From Prionace glauca (Eukaryota; Chordata; Chondrichthyes; Carcharhiniformes; Carcharhinidae): a stretch of DNA of 64,000 nucleotides. The first letter of the stretch is position 1; each line of letters begins with the position of its first letter. The DNA lies in the NCBI GenBank assembly GCA_037974335.1, contig CM075760.1, forward strand, positions 5,825,432 through 5,889,431. The letters run 5' to 3'. A program made the position numbers and the translations under genes. A model generated the notes under the pieces. It was not told the DNA's origin, did not search any database, and was given only the letters and a program-made list of their open reading frames with translations. Positions 54,282 to 64,000 of the stretch are shown here, one piece after another.

Positions 54282-54366
54282 CCGGAACTCCAATAATCGC
54301 CAAGATGGGATAGTAAACGTACTGAATCACCTTCAGTAGACTTTCAATCCGAACAGCTGATGGCAT
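54282..54366 (-). CDS. GPR139-like receptor, exon 1
   Basis: The 85-nt first coding exon encodes MPSAVRIESLLKVIQYVYYP then ILAIIGVP plus one base. This is the short N-terminus and first half of TM1 typical of GPR139-like genes (…YYPILA.IGVP). The donor CCGG/GTAAGTCC has the same phase as the exon 2 acceptor, and the join gives IIGVPVNIITIVTL. I chose the ATG at 54364-54366 because it gives the usual N-terminal length. The same frame stays open for a further ~119 codons upstream and includes earlier ATGs, so a longer N-terminus cannot be excluded. Confidence 0.85.
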
Positions 54367-54439
54367 CCTCCAATTATCTAAGGTAAACAAATAAATCCAA
54401 TAGTATAAACCGTTGTCCATGAATGGAAACTTCCAATCC

Positions 54440-54590
54440 ATTGTTCCCAGATTCCGATCAATTGTTGGAACACTCTGGGTCATTGTTCCCAGATTCCGAT
54501 CAATTGTTGGAATACTCTGGGACATTGTCCCCAGATTCTGATCCACTGTTGGAACATTCTGGGCCATTGCTCCCAGATTCTGATGTCTCC
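54440..54590 (-). repeat. 42-bp tandem repeat in the receptor 5' region
   Basis: Three to four copies of a 42-base unit (plus strand core 'ttcccagattccgatcaattgttggaa') lie just upstream of exon 1. On the minus strand they are in frame with the receptor and would read NLGTMTQSVPTIDR-type 14-residue repeats. A diverged relative lies at 57.36-57.53 kb. Confidence 0.8.
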
Positions 54591-54859
54591 TCTCCCTCCC
54601 TCTCTCTCCACAGCCGCTGATTGCTGTTAGTGTTGGAGTTGTCGCTCCCGCTGACTCAATGGGACAACACATTGAACGGAATCCCTTATTATTCGAAGGG
54701 GGAAATCCCTCCAGGCACACCAATCAGATCCATGGAGACTCACATCAATTACAGTCACTAAACAAACAGCTTCACCTCACCCTGTTCAATCCAACACTTT
54801 TTACACGCAAAGAAGAGAATTTACAGTCTAGATGAGGTGTTGAGGTTCAGGGAAGTATT

Positions 54860-55020
54860 GGAAGTTGGAAATAATGGAGAGGCAGACATGAGTTGTGGGG
54901 GTCTGGAACGCGCTACCGAGTAGGGTGGTGGAGGCAGGAACGTTGGACTCGTTTAAGATGCAGTTAGATAGGCACATGAGTGAAACGAGAATGGAGGGAT
55001 ATGGTAGGGGCTATTAAATA
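54860..55020 (+). mobile_element. CR1-like 3'-end fragment
   Basis: 'ctggaacgcgctaccgagtagggtggtggaggcaggaacg', 'ctcgtttaagatgcagttagataggcacatga' and 'atggagggatatggtaggggc' are a CR1-type 3' region. Confidence 0.7.
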
Positions 55021-55204
55021 GTGTTAAACCTCGGGAGACACCGGAAAGGCAGGCTGTAAGATTAATATTTTTGTCTTTATTCCACAGGTGGAGGTCCACC
55101 TCGTGTCAAACGAGGGGCATTCACACGGCGGGTCATGCGTGGGCTGCTCTTGGAAGTTCCAGGAGTGGCCTAGTACTTCATGTCGGTGTGTGTGCTTGAT
55201 CCTG

Positions 55205-55540
55205 GACCGGTAGATGGGCGCCGCAACAGCTCAGTGACTAGCACTGCTAGCTGTGCAGGCACATGGATTTGGGCCTGTGTCTGTGGGAGTTTGCGCATTC
55301 TCCCTATGGTTGCGTGGGTTTCCTCCGGGCGCTCCGGTTTCCTCCCACACCCCAAAGATGTGCTCTTAGGCTAATCGGTTTTTACCAAATTGACACTATT
55401 CTCCCCTGAATCTGACTGAGTAGGGTTCCATTCATAGATATGCAGGGTAGAATAGGTGTAGGGTGATGTGGCGGCGCGGGCTCGTTGGGCCGAGGGGCCT
55501 GTTTCCCGTGCTGGGTTGTTTTTTGTTCTTCTTTATGACT
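55205..55540 (+). mobile_element. tRNA-derived SINE copy
   Basis: Head 'gggcgccgcaacagctcagtgactagcactgctagctgtg', core 'ctccggtttcctcccacaccccaaagatgtg' and tail 'gttgggccgaggggcctgtttcccgtgctg'. Confidence 0.85.
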
Positions 55541-55884
55541 ATGCAGAAGGAGGCCATATGGCCCATTGAGTCTGCACCGAGTCTCCGACAGACCATCCTA
55601 CCCGCATTGGAATGATCATAGTATATGTTTTCTTTTAAGATCAATGTAAAGGTTTAAGTGTGGAGACCTGAACGCGCCTCTCAATGCACACATATTATTG
55701 GTTTCGAGATAATTTACTTTAGCATTAACATAAACCCATTCTATTATATCAGGTTATGCCCGTAAATATTACCGTAAGGATAATATACATCATTGAACTT
55801 TTTGCCATTCATCGCCTCCAATAACTTTGTGACTTGATTGATTAAACGCTAAAATCATTCATCATTTTTTGTTTCAGGTGTTAG

Positions 55885-56905
55885 AGTAAGAACAAAGAAA
55901 ATTACAGCACAGAAACAGGCCCGTTTGGCCCGCGAAGCCTGCACTGACCATGCTGTGTCAACTGAACTAAAATCTTTCCCCTTCCAGGGTCCATATTCCT
56001 CCGTTCCCATCCTATTCATGTACTTGTCAAGACGCCTCTTAAAAGTCACTACCGTATCCGCTTCCACTCCTTCCCCCGGCAATGAGTTACAGGCACCCAC
56101 CACCATTTTTGTAGAAAAAAAAATCTGCCTCGTAATCTCCTTTAAACCTTGACCGTCGCACCTTGAACTTGTGCCACCGAGTAAATGACTCTTCCATTCT
56201 GAGAAAAAAAAAGCTTCTGACTACCCACTCTGTCCACCCCTCTCATAATCGTGTAGACTTCTATCAGTTCATCCCTCAACCTCTGCCATTCCAGTGAGGT
56301 CAAATTACGTTTTTCCACCTCTCCGCCCAAGTCTCCAATCGATCTATATCTTGCTGCATTCTCTTATGGTCCTCACCGCCATCTGCAAATCCATCAACTT
56401 TTGTATCATCCACAAACTTGCAACCGTTGTGTCATACACAATGTTGCAAAAAGGAAAGTTCTCAGCTCTGATCCTGAGGAATGCCACTTGTCATAATCAT
56501 CATTCAGAAAAAGACAACCTCCCACTGCTACACTCTGTCTTCTTTGACCAAGCCAGTTTGGTACCGACCTTGCCAGCTCACCTCTGATCCCATGTGATTT
56601 CATGTTCTGCATTAGTCTGCTAAGAGGGACCTTGTCAAAGACCTTACTGAAATCCATGTAGATAACATCCACTACCTTCTCCTCGTTAATCATCTTCCTC
56701 AAAAACACTCGATCAAGTTAGTGAGTCACGATCTCCCCTTCACAAAACCATGTTGCCTCTCACTAATACGTCCACTTACTTCCAAATGGGAACAGATCCT
56801 TCTTGAAGTATCCTCTTCAATAACTTTCCTACCGTTGATGTAGGGATCATGGCCTGCAATTAACTGGATTGCTCTTGCCACTTGAAGCATAGACAGCAAA
56901 GTCAC
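55885..56905 (-). mobile_element. CR1-type LINE fragment (separate subfamily)
   Basis: Antisense phrases run from the 3' end 'attacagcacagaaacaggcccgtttggcccgcgaagcctgc' through 'cttgtcaagacgcctcttaaaagtc', 'cattctcttatggtcctcaccg' and 'catccacaaacttgcaa'. They continue into the palm region (minus: VVDVIYMDFSKVFDKVPLSR). Frames are broken in several places. Confidence 0.8.
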
Positions 56906-56919
56906 TAGCGGCTGCATTG

Positions 56920-57200
56920 TGGTGGCACAGTAGTTAATAGTGTTGCCTCACAGTGCCAGGGACCAGATTTTGAGTACCGGCTTTGTTCACTGTGTGGAGT
57001 TTGTGTGTCCTCCCCTGTGTCATCATGGGTTTCCTCCAGGTGTTCCAGTTTCCTCCCACAGTCCAAAAGACCTGCTCGTTAGGGTGCATTTGCCATGCTA
57101 AATTCGCCATCAGTTTTGCCCGAACAGGCGCCAGAGTGTGGCGACACTTGGATTTCCACGTGTTGATATAAGCAGACTTGTGACATTACTAAATAAACTA
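56920..57200 (+). mobile_element. SINE with LINE-like tail
   Basis: Head 'gtggtggcacagtagttaatagtgttgcctcacagtgcc', core 'catgggtttcctccaggtgttccagtttcctcccacagtccaaaag' and tail 'cgaacaggcgccagagtgtggcgac', ending 'gacttgtgacattactaaataaact'. Confidence 0.88.
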
Positions 57201-57299
57201 AACTCGTCGTCTCCATCCAAACCAAATATATATTCCAATAACCTCAACATAAGTTAGGGAGGAAATGTCCTCGTGGTATTATCATTAGACAATTAATTG

Positions 57300-57560
57300 A
57301 AAAACTCACCCCATGTCTGGTGGATCATTGGGTTGAATCCCACTACAGCAGATGGTAGAACTCGAACTGAAGGAACGTTACAATCTATTGCTCTCAGAAT
57401 CTGAGGCATTGCTGTCTATTGTTCTCAGGTTTTTTATCCAGTATTGGAAGATGGTAGCCTATTGATCTCAGATTATGATCCAGAATTGTAACATTGCAGT
57501 CTATTGTTCTCCAGTGCTGCGGAATTTTTGTTGTGAAGTGAAGTTGAATGGACTGGGGAA
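57300..57560 (-). pseudogene. Diverged copy of the receptor 5'-region repeats
   Basis: Units such as 'ctattgttctcaggttttttatccagtattggaagatggtag' and 'cctattgatctcagattatgatccagaattgtaacattgcag' match the 42-base repeats at 54.44 kb in order and spacing. No receptor exon follows. It is likely a remnant of a duplicated receptor 5' region. Confidence 0.5.
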
Positions 57561-57839
57561 TCCGCCGCCCTTTCCTATTCTGGCCTACACATCACTCCAA
57601 ATCCTCACCACTATGCTTATTTCATAACTATCCTGTAAAAGGGTTAAGCAAGCCATTGAGTTGATTGGTAACTCGACACAAGCTACAGATGGTGGCCCAG
57701 CCAGCGACATCACGTCCATGAATGAATGAAAATAAAAATAGTCATTCACATTGTGTTTGCTTTCTCATGGAAAATGGTGACACATCTGGTGTATTATTAT
57801 TATTTAAAATGGGTTTCCTTTACTTATTAACCTCACCTA

Positions 57840-58145
57840 ACCAGTGGTTTGGTGTGATGTCTCACAGCACCAGGGACCTGGGCTCGATTCCTGGCTTGGG
57901 TGACCATCTGTTCAGAGACGACATGTTCTTTCCGCGTCTGGGTGGGCTTCCCCCGGCTGTTACGATTTCCTCCCAAATTCCAAAGATGTGCGGGTTAGGT
58001 GGATAGGTCATGCAAAGTTGCCCCTTATTGTCAGGGGGATTAGCGAGGGTAAATGCGTGGGGTTATGGAGATAGGGCATGGGTTGGTTTGTGTTCAGTGC
58101 AGACTAGAATCGCCTCCATCTTCACTGAAGGATTCTATGATATTC
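57840..58145 (+). mobile_element. tRNA-derived SINE copy
   Basis: 'cagcaccagggacctgggctcgattcctggcttggg' (B-box), 'ttcctcccaaattccaaagatgtgcgggttaggtgga' and 'ttagcgagggtaaatgcgtggggttatgg'. It is diverged but nearly full length. Confidence 0.85.
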
Positions 58146-58449
58146 CCTATGTTATTAAGGCAGGTGTGGTTCAGAACGGGAAAACTGATCAACCTTTACC
58201 CAAAGACAAGACATCGCACATTTTACAAATGACATCTCACGACAGAACATTTTGTGAAACTGAGGGAAATGGAGAGCATGTTTCATTTCGGTGGTCTTTT
58301 ATTAGGAAGAATTCAGATATTTTGTTTTTTTCTAACCAGTGCAGAGTCAGGGAAAAGACAGAGGGAGAGGAAGAAAGAACATATGGTCTTGTGATAAGAG
58401 GGAAGGCTGGAGTTTTTTTTGACAAAGGGAATGATGCTAAGAGACAATA
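58146..58449. other. Unassigned DNA between a SINE and a Penelope element
   Basis: I recognise nothing here. An open plus-strand frame overlapping it begins inside the SINE and is not taken as a gene. Confidence 0.4.
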
Positions 58450-59917
58450 AGAAATCTCACGACACCTGGTTAATGTCCAAAAAGTTTATTTGGAATCAAA
58501 AACTTTTGGAGCATTGCTCCATCCTCAGGTGAGTGGAGAACTGGACTAACAATCACGGCATATATATACGATAAACACACACAGATGCAAATCCAAGTAA
58601 GTAGTTGGAATGCGAGTCTCTACAGGTAATTAACTCTTTAGAGCTACAGAAAATGCAATTGTCGAGAGGATGACTCACAGATTAAAGATGTATGAATTGT
58701 CTCAAGGCAGGATAGTTCGCAAGATTTCACAAGCTCAGGCCAAATACTGAGAACGATATGCAGTATAGCAAGAACTCAACGTTGAGGCCGTCCTCGTGCA
58801 AAACTTGGCTATCAGTTTCTGTCCGGTGATTTTGCATTGCCGTGTGTCTTGAAGGCCACCTTTGCAGGACACTGACCCAAAGATCGGAAGATGAGCGGGC
58901 TTGACTGCTGACATTTTCCCCGACCAGCATTGCATCGACCTCCTCAGAATTTAAACACAGGACATGACAGACACATTATCCTTCATCATCCAGGACTTTC
59001 CCAAAGCAGAAAAGCTATGAGATCTTCTTCGCAGCTTTCAACGTGTCATAGATGAAGACGAACATCTGCTCAAGGCCTCCCCATATCCCCAATACCTGCC
59101 TTCAGACAACCACACAACCTCAAATAGACAATTGTTGCAGCAAACGACCCAGACTTCAGGACAATAGCGATCTGGACATCAGATACAACCTCTGTAGGAC
59201 GTGCTGAATCATCGACATGGATATCACCATCACAAATCAGGACACTATCCAGCAGGCACACGATATATACTCATGTCAGTCGGCCAATGTGGTCAACCTT
59301 ACACACTGCAGGAAAGGATGTCCCGAGGTGTGGCACGTTGGTGAAACAATGCAGACGCTACGACATTGTATAAATAGATACCGCAGGATAATCACCAGGC
59401 AGGAGTGTCCCCTTCCTGTCGGAGAACAGGTCAGCAGTCAGGGACATTCAATCTGTGACCATGGGTCAGCGTTCTCTAAGGCAGCTTTCAAGACACATGG
59501 CAACACTAAATCACTGAGCAGAGACAGATAGCCAAGTTCTGCATGTGTGAGGATGGTTTCAGCCCAGATCTTGGGTTCATGTCACATTACATTTAAACTC
59601 CAATATTTGGCCTGAGCTTGCAAAATTTTACTAATTGTCATGGTTTGAGACAATGCATACCTCTTTAACCTGTGATTATCTCTCTCCATTCGCTTTATCT
59701 GTAACTGTAAAGACTTGATTACCTGCAAAGACTTCAATTGTAAACATTACCTTGCAATTCCGTCGGTCTATGTAGGCCCTGTTTGTGAACTCTCCATTCA
59801 CCTGATGAAGGAGCAGTGCTCCAAAAGTTCGTGCTACCAGATACAGCTGTTGGACTGTAACTTGGTGTTGTGAGACTTGTTTCTGTGACGACTCCAGTCC
59901 AATGCCGGCATCTCTAC
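58450..59917 (+). mobile_element. Penelope-like element, 5'-truncated, with GIY-YIG remnant
   Basis: The left border is an inverted terminal repeat (58453-58560: 'cacctggttaatgtccaaaaagtttatttgg'). The interior on the plus strand has degraded linker sequence (LLKASPYPQYLPSDN near 59070-59115). A GIY-YIG endonuclease-like block follows: IYSCQSANVVNLTHC, VWHVGETMQTLRHCINRY, CPLPVGEQVSSQGHS. The right border is the direct terminal repeat (59785-59917). The reverse-transcriptase core is missing and the frames carry stops. Inverted repeat plus truncated body plus repeat is a structure known for Penelope-like elements. Confidence 0.75.
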
Positions 59918-60655
59918 TTCATGGCTATCACCAACAGCACAAACCATCGGTTCAAAGTGGAGAGGATCTTCAACGATATCACCCACATCAACACAGACAT
60001 CATATTCCGACAAAATGCAAGAAAGCAAACAAGGTCCCAAAAGGATACAGATCACGAACTCAGTCAACACGGCCTACAATACAAATTATGTCTAGAGATG
60101 TTGCCGTTGCACCTCTCTCACACTCCTCAATCACCTTGTATATTACTCTACAGCGGATGTCACAGCCTTGAAACTAAAATAGAGACAATATTCTGAACTT
60201 GTCCTCAGGACACAGCAGACCAGAAATTAGAGGCCACCAAGCAGACAAGACAACAAAACTACACCATCTACATGAACAACAAGAAGATGAAACTTGAGAA
60301 ACGCGACATTCCCACCAGCAGCAACCAAGTCTTCCTCGTACCACAGTAGAAAACCATACCAATACAGTGAAGTCCATTGTCAACTTGCCGGACTACACCC
60401 TTCAACCAGATGAAGTCGAAGTTCTCAGTTGAGGACCCAATTTCTGCCTCACTATCAAAATGGGCCCAATGGTCATGCGGCAGAAGGAAAGAAAAAACAT
60501 CAGTCGAATGAGGCTCAGGCAGCCCTTCGACAAGCCCCTTGAGGCTAACAGCCAACCCAATGAGACAACCAGATTATCTCAGCTGATGAAGGAGCAGCCC
60601 TCCAAAAGTTCACAATCACAAATAAAACTACTGGACTTTAAGCTGGTTTAGCAAT
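59918..60655 (+). mobile_element. Second Penelope-like piece (N-terminal region), tandem to the first
   Basis: It directly follows the terminal repeat of the previous piece. The plus strand near 60380-60480 reads VNLPDYTLQPDEVEVLS then GPNFCLTIKM, resembling the N-terminal block of Penelope-like reverse transcriptases. The RT core is absent. It closes with a partial terminal repeat at 60580-60655 ('gctgatgaaggagcagccctccaaaagttc', 'ataaaactactggactttaagctgg'). It is truncated and broken by stops. Confidence 0.65.
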
Positions 60656-60664
60656 CAAATACCT

Positions 60665-60965
60665 GTTTGACTGAAAATGTCGTTTAGCAATCCTGACTCT
60701 GATTGGCTGAGGCGGTCGCTCTACGTTCCAGTTCCTTACATGATGATGGGGTCATATATGGAATTAGTCTCTGATTGGCTGAGTTGGCTGCTTGGCCAAC
60801 TAGTCCCTTATTGGCTGAAGCAGTCATTTAGCGATCTAACCTCTGATTGGCTGAGGTTGCCGTTTAGCAGTCCTGACTCTGATTGGCTCTGGCAGTTGTT
60901 AGAAATCTAGTCTTTGATTGTCTGAGATGGTAAGTTATTGACCCAGTCGATTATTGGCTGAGGAC
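60665..60965. repeat. 36-bp minisatellite carrying repeated ATTGG (inverted CCAAT) boxes
   Basis: The unit core GATTGGCTGA recurs at about 60701, 60773, 60809, 60845, 60881, 60916 and 60952, spaced by 36 bases (one double step where a copy has decayed). Each good copy contains ATTGG, the reverse of CCAAT. It lies just beyond the 3' end of the receptor pseudogene. Confidence 0.88.
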
Positions 60966-60999
60966 GTCAGTTAATCATCCCGGGCTTATTGGATGTCAC

Positions 61000-61894
61000 T
61001 CAGTTTTGTCTCTTCATTAAATTAGTATTTGCTATACACGGATATTTCACCGCGATTCTGATCTGCTCCCTGAATTTGGATTGAGCCACTGCATAAATAA
61101 ATGTGTTTGTGCAGCAATTTAAATCCCGCAGGATAAATCCGACTATTTGGAATGTATATTCAGGAATAGTGAGATACATTAATCTTCTCACATCTACATA
61201 GAAAAATTTCACAACATAAACCGACCAGAGCAGAATGAAAGCTCCGGATACGCTAAAGAGTAAAATCATTGACTTCCTTCTGCTTTCCATTTCAGGGTCT
61301 CTGCGATTATCTCCTTTACTCTGAGCCCTCAGACCCTTCCGCACTCGACTGGTCATTAAAATGTGACTGACTGTTAGAGCATTAATCAACAAGATTAAAC
61401 TGAACGGGAGCAGTGGGATTAAAACCTGATTAAACCAGTTAAAATCAATCCACCCGGGATCAGTCCAAACACTTGGCTTGGCATTGCAGCCCCACTCGGC
61501 ATGGTCGATTGTCAGTTGAGGTTCAATTACAAAGTAGAAGGGAATGTTTTTCACTCAGAGCAGGATGCCAGTTGTTGCCAGAACCACAGCTGCAGTTTTC
61601 CCAGTGCAATATTTAGCTTTCATTTTTTGGCAGCGAATGGCCACAAATCGATCAAAGGAGAAAGTGACAGTGAACCAGACAGAACAGTCTGCAGTTGCAG
61701 TCTCCAGGACAGCTTTAACCCGACATACTGATGTGAGGGACAGGAAATTCAGGGGGAAATAATAATTATTTATGTAGTTGAGGATGGGGTTTATGATGAT
61801 GAACAGTAGATCCACCAGGCCACCAGGTAGCGAGTTGTGCAGGTGGAGAGGCCACACTTTCCCCGACTCAGGATCACAATTCCCAGTAAATTAA
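61000..61894 (-). pseudogene. GPR139-like receptor pseudogene, exon 2
   Basis: A paralogue of the receptor at 50-54 kb. After the acceptor TTCTCTGACAG it reads (V)NLLGIVILSRGKCGLSTCTT and RYLVA. The frame then shifts before VDLLFIIINPILNYINN, indicating a small deletion in TM2. TDCSVWF-type residues follow (ATADCSVWFTVTFSFDRFVAI). A TGA interrupts the TM4 end, where the paralogue has Leu-Lys-Asn context (LL-stop-VKNIPFYF). The last 184 codons are open through MESRRKSMILLFSVSGAFIL and LNCCTNTFIYAVAQSKFREQ. One shift and one stop make a complete receptor impossible. Exon 1 was not found upstream. Confidence 0.85.
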
Positions 61895-62714
61895 CTGTCA
61901 GAGAAAAAAAAACAAGGGATAAGAACCTGAAAATTAGTGACAACAAATCTGAATATTTCTCCATCTCTGAACCGACAATAAGGAGAAGATTTCAGCATCA
62001 ATCTAACGGGCAGGAGTTTCCTGTGTGGTGCTGTTGTTCGAGGAGTTCAGTTCAAGACTGAACTGCAGACTGGTAACATCCAATACACCATTCCTGGTTA
62101 ATCGGGGCAGGGGATCAGAAATCTGTGAATTACACTTCTATCAATTTGATGGAGCACATCTGCAAATTCTGATTAGACAAATATTACTGAGAGGTTGGAT
62201 TTCTCATCTGATCTGTGTTACAGGATTAGCTGACACAGGGCGGGTTTTCTAATTAGACCCGAAATGGAAAGAAGTATGTCAGAGATTGGCAATACAATCT
62301 GCCATCTGTTCCTACACACAGTTGTAAAAGACCACAGCAGATTGAATACTTCTTTAGACGGGTCAGCTGATTGATTTTGATGTCACTTCAGGATTGTTCG
62401 TTCTCTTCCTCAATCTGTTATTTCCCCCCAGTTTTTCCTGGTTCTAGTTTCCAGATTCCTTGTTCTGGTTGTCTCTCTTTCCATTCTTGTCTCCCTGTCT
62501 CTACATCTCCCCTATTTCTTTCCTAATCTGACTCTTGCCATCTTATTCCTTTCACCCTTTGCAGTTTTCTTCCCCGATCTCCAGGTTTCTGTCCCATCCA
62601 ACCTCTTTCCATTCTTAACTCGCAGTCCAGCTTTTTCTCCGTATTTATCCATCTCTCTTCAAACATTTCTCGCTCACTTCCCCCATAGCTATTCTGCCCC
62701 TCTCTCCTACTGTT
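61895..62714. other. Unassigned DNA upstream of the receptor pseudogene
   Basis: No exon 1-like sequence is recognised. The part from about 62395 to 62700 is C/T-rich. Confidence 0.4.
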
Positions 62715-63080
62715 TAAAATAGAATCAAAGAAGATAGTAACAGGAGGAGGCCATTTGGCCCTTCGAGCCTGCTCCGCTATTAATCACAATCATGGCTGAT
62801 CATCCAACTGAATAGCCAAGGCTGCTTTCTTCCCAAAAATTTCCATCCCATTCAGCCCAAATGCTATATCTAGTCGCCTTTTTAATCACATTTTGACATC
62901 ATGTGTTTCCTGCAGTAATGAATTTCACAATCTCACAACTGTTTATTGAAGAATTGGCTCCACATCCCTGTCATAACCCTGTTTACCCTGTTTCCTCAGA
63001 CTGTTACACCTGGTTCAGGACACTCTCACCATCGGAAACATCTGTTGTCACCCTGTTAGAATTTTATGAGTCTGTATGAA
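62715..63080 (-). mobile_element. Old CR1-type LINE 3' fragment
   Basis: The antisense end 'aacaggaggaggccatttggcccttcgagcctgctccgc' is followed by degraded 'tcacaatcatggctgatcatccaac' and ORF2 C-terminal sequence. Confidence 0.75.
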
Positions 63081-63114
63081 ATGGTATCAATGGCTGATAT
63101 TCTGGGTGTTATTC

Positions 63115-63495
63115 TGATTGGCGATTGGTGACTAGTGGAGTGCCCCAGGGATCGGTGCTGGGGCCTCAGCTATTTACATTTATATGGATGATCTGGACTA
63201 GGGGGCTGAGTGTAGGGTGACGAAATTTGCTGATGACACGAAGATGAGTGGAAAAGCAAGTTGCGTGGAGGGTGTGGAAAGTCTGCAGAGGGAGCTGGAT
63301 AGGGTGAGCGATTGGGCGAGGACGTAGCAGATGGAGGATAATGTTCGCAAGTGTGAGGTTATCCACTTTGGCAGAAATAATAGTAGGAGGGAGTACTATC
63401 TAAAAGGCGAAAAACTGCAGCATGCTACAGTGCAGAGGGACCTGGGGGTCCTTGTGCATGAGTCGCAAGAACCCAGTCTGCAGTTGTCAGGAAGG
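63115..63495 (+). mobile_element. CR1 LINE internal fragment (AAGAAATAGG-ending family)
   Basis: The plus strand covers the RT palm to the connection region: 'actagtggagtgccccagggatcggtgctggggcc' (SGVPQGSVLGP), 'aaatttgctgatgacacgaagatg' (KFADDTKM), then CEVIHFGRNNSRREYYLKGE and VQRDLGVLVHESQEPSLQ. A few stops and shifts are present. Both ends are truncated. Confidence 0.88.
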
Positions 63496-63699
63496 AATCT
63501 GCAGCCCCATCCCAAACTGAGAGAGGGAGTTGAGTAGCTTCTGGACGCTGAGAATGGGACAGGAGATGAGGGTCGGGGAGGACGAACATTTTATACAGGT
63601 TTCGAAGATTTTGTTTGTAGATCTCTATCTTTTTTCCATTTCAAATTTCTGCCTGATTTGAAGGAATGGGAGAAAGGGGACAGTAAGGAGACAAAAAAG

Positions 63700-64000
63700 A
63701 GAGAGGTGTAGAACGATAGAATCATACAGCGCAGGAGCACTTTGGCCAAATGTGTTTGCACCTGCACGCGATAAACAGTTAAAATCACATCTAACCCCAT
63801 CTGTCAGCACTTGACCCGTAGCACTGACGTATCAAGTGTTCAACCAGATACTTAAGTATGTGGAACAAATCGCTTCTCCCAACCTCCCATGCAGGTTATT
63901 CCAGACCGTCACTACCTTCTGGGTTAAAAAAAGTTATTACTCACAACTCTCTCTCCCCTCACCTTGAACCTTGTACCCTGTGATTGACCATTCAACTCAG
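63700..64000 (-). mobile_element. Old CR1-type LINE 3' fragment (runs off window)
   Basis: The antisense phrases 'gatagaatcatacagcgcag', 'ccatgcaggttattccagaccgtcactacc' and 'ctctctcccctcaccttgaacc' match the 3' region of the CR1-type copies in this window. Confidence 0.6.

Noticed and set aside
58010-58450. 146-codon open frame on the plus strand
   Set aside because: It starts inside a SINE copy and runs through unassigned DNA; the peptide has no recognisable domain.

Overview
The window is a piece of a cartilaginous-fish (elasmobranch, probably shark) genome. The diagnostic evidence is a single compact immunoglobulin heavy-chain cluster of the VH-D1-D2-JH-Cmu type on the minus strand, with all recombination signals readable. 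Supporting evidence is a dense load of tRNA-derived SINEs, CR1-type LINEs, Penelope-like elements and GPR139-like receptor genes.

Layout, read in the direction of Ig transcription (right to left). A leader exon (17638-17683) and VH exon (17197-17501) are followed by D1 (16765-16778), D2 (16407-16418) and JH (15966-16013). All four segments are unrearranged. Signal spacers are V-23, 12-D1-22, 12-D2-12 and 23-J, so the 12/23 rule forces V to D1 to D2 to J. The JH donor and the Cmu1 exon (1137-1436) have matching splice phase. The 5' part of the Cmu2 exon (1-171) runs off the left edge, so the remaining constant exons lie outside the window. The JH-Cmu1 intron is about 14.5 kb. It holds diverged ~640-bp repeats next to JH, an AT-rich stretch, LINE and SINE fragments, a large GTGAG-type tandem array split by an almost intact CR1 LINE (about 4400-8745), and a tract 1-1.6 kb upstream of Cmu1 that is G-rich on the coding strand.

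Upstream of the cluster (17.7-31 kb) the VH-flanking sequence occurs twice. A second, colinear but degraded block at about 27.05-30.25 kb carries a VH pseudogene broken by a retroelement fragment, with no recognisable D, J or C. Between and beyond the two blocks lie CR1 fragments, degenerate satellites and unannotated AT-rich DNA.

From 31 to 50 kb there is no intact host gene that I recognise. The stretch contains old CR1 copies (32.9-34.9, 43.4-46.65 kb), SINEs, an eight-copy 84-bp minisatellite (39.3 kb), a Ty3/Gypsy-type pol fossil (47.64-48.75 kb) and an inverted pair of Penelope terminal repeats (48.75-49.0 kb). From 50 to 62 kb there is a two-exon GPR139-like G-protein-coupled receptor gene on the minus strand (exon 1 at 54282-54366, exon 2 at 50152-51059), a related receptor pseudogene (61000-61894) and a composite Penelope-like element with GIY-YIG remnants (58.45-60.66 kb). 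The last 1.5 kb is CR1 debris.

All assignments come from reading the sequence and recalled family hallmarks. No database search was possible, and boundaries of degraded repeats are approximate.
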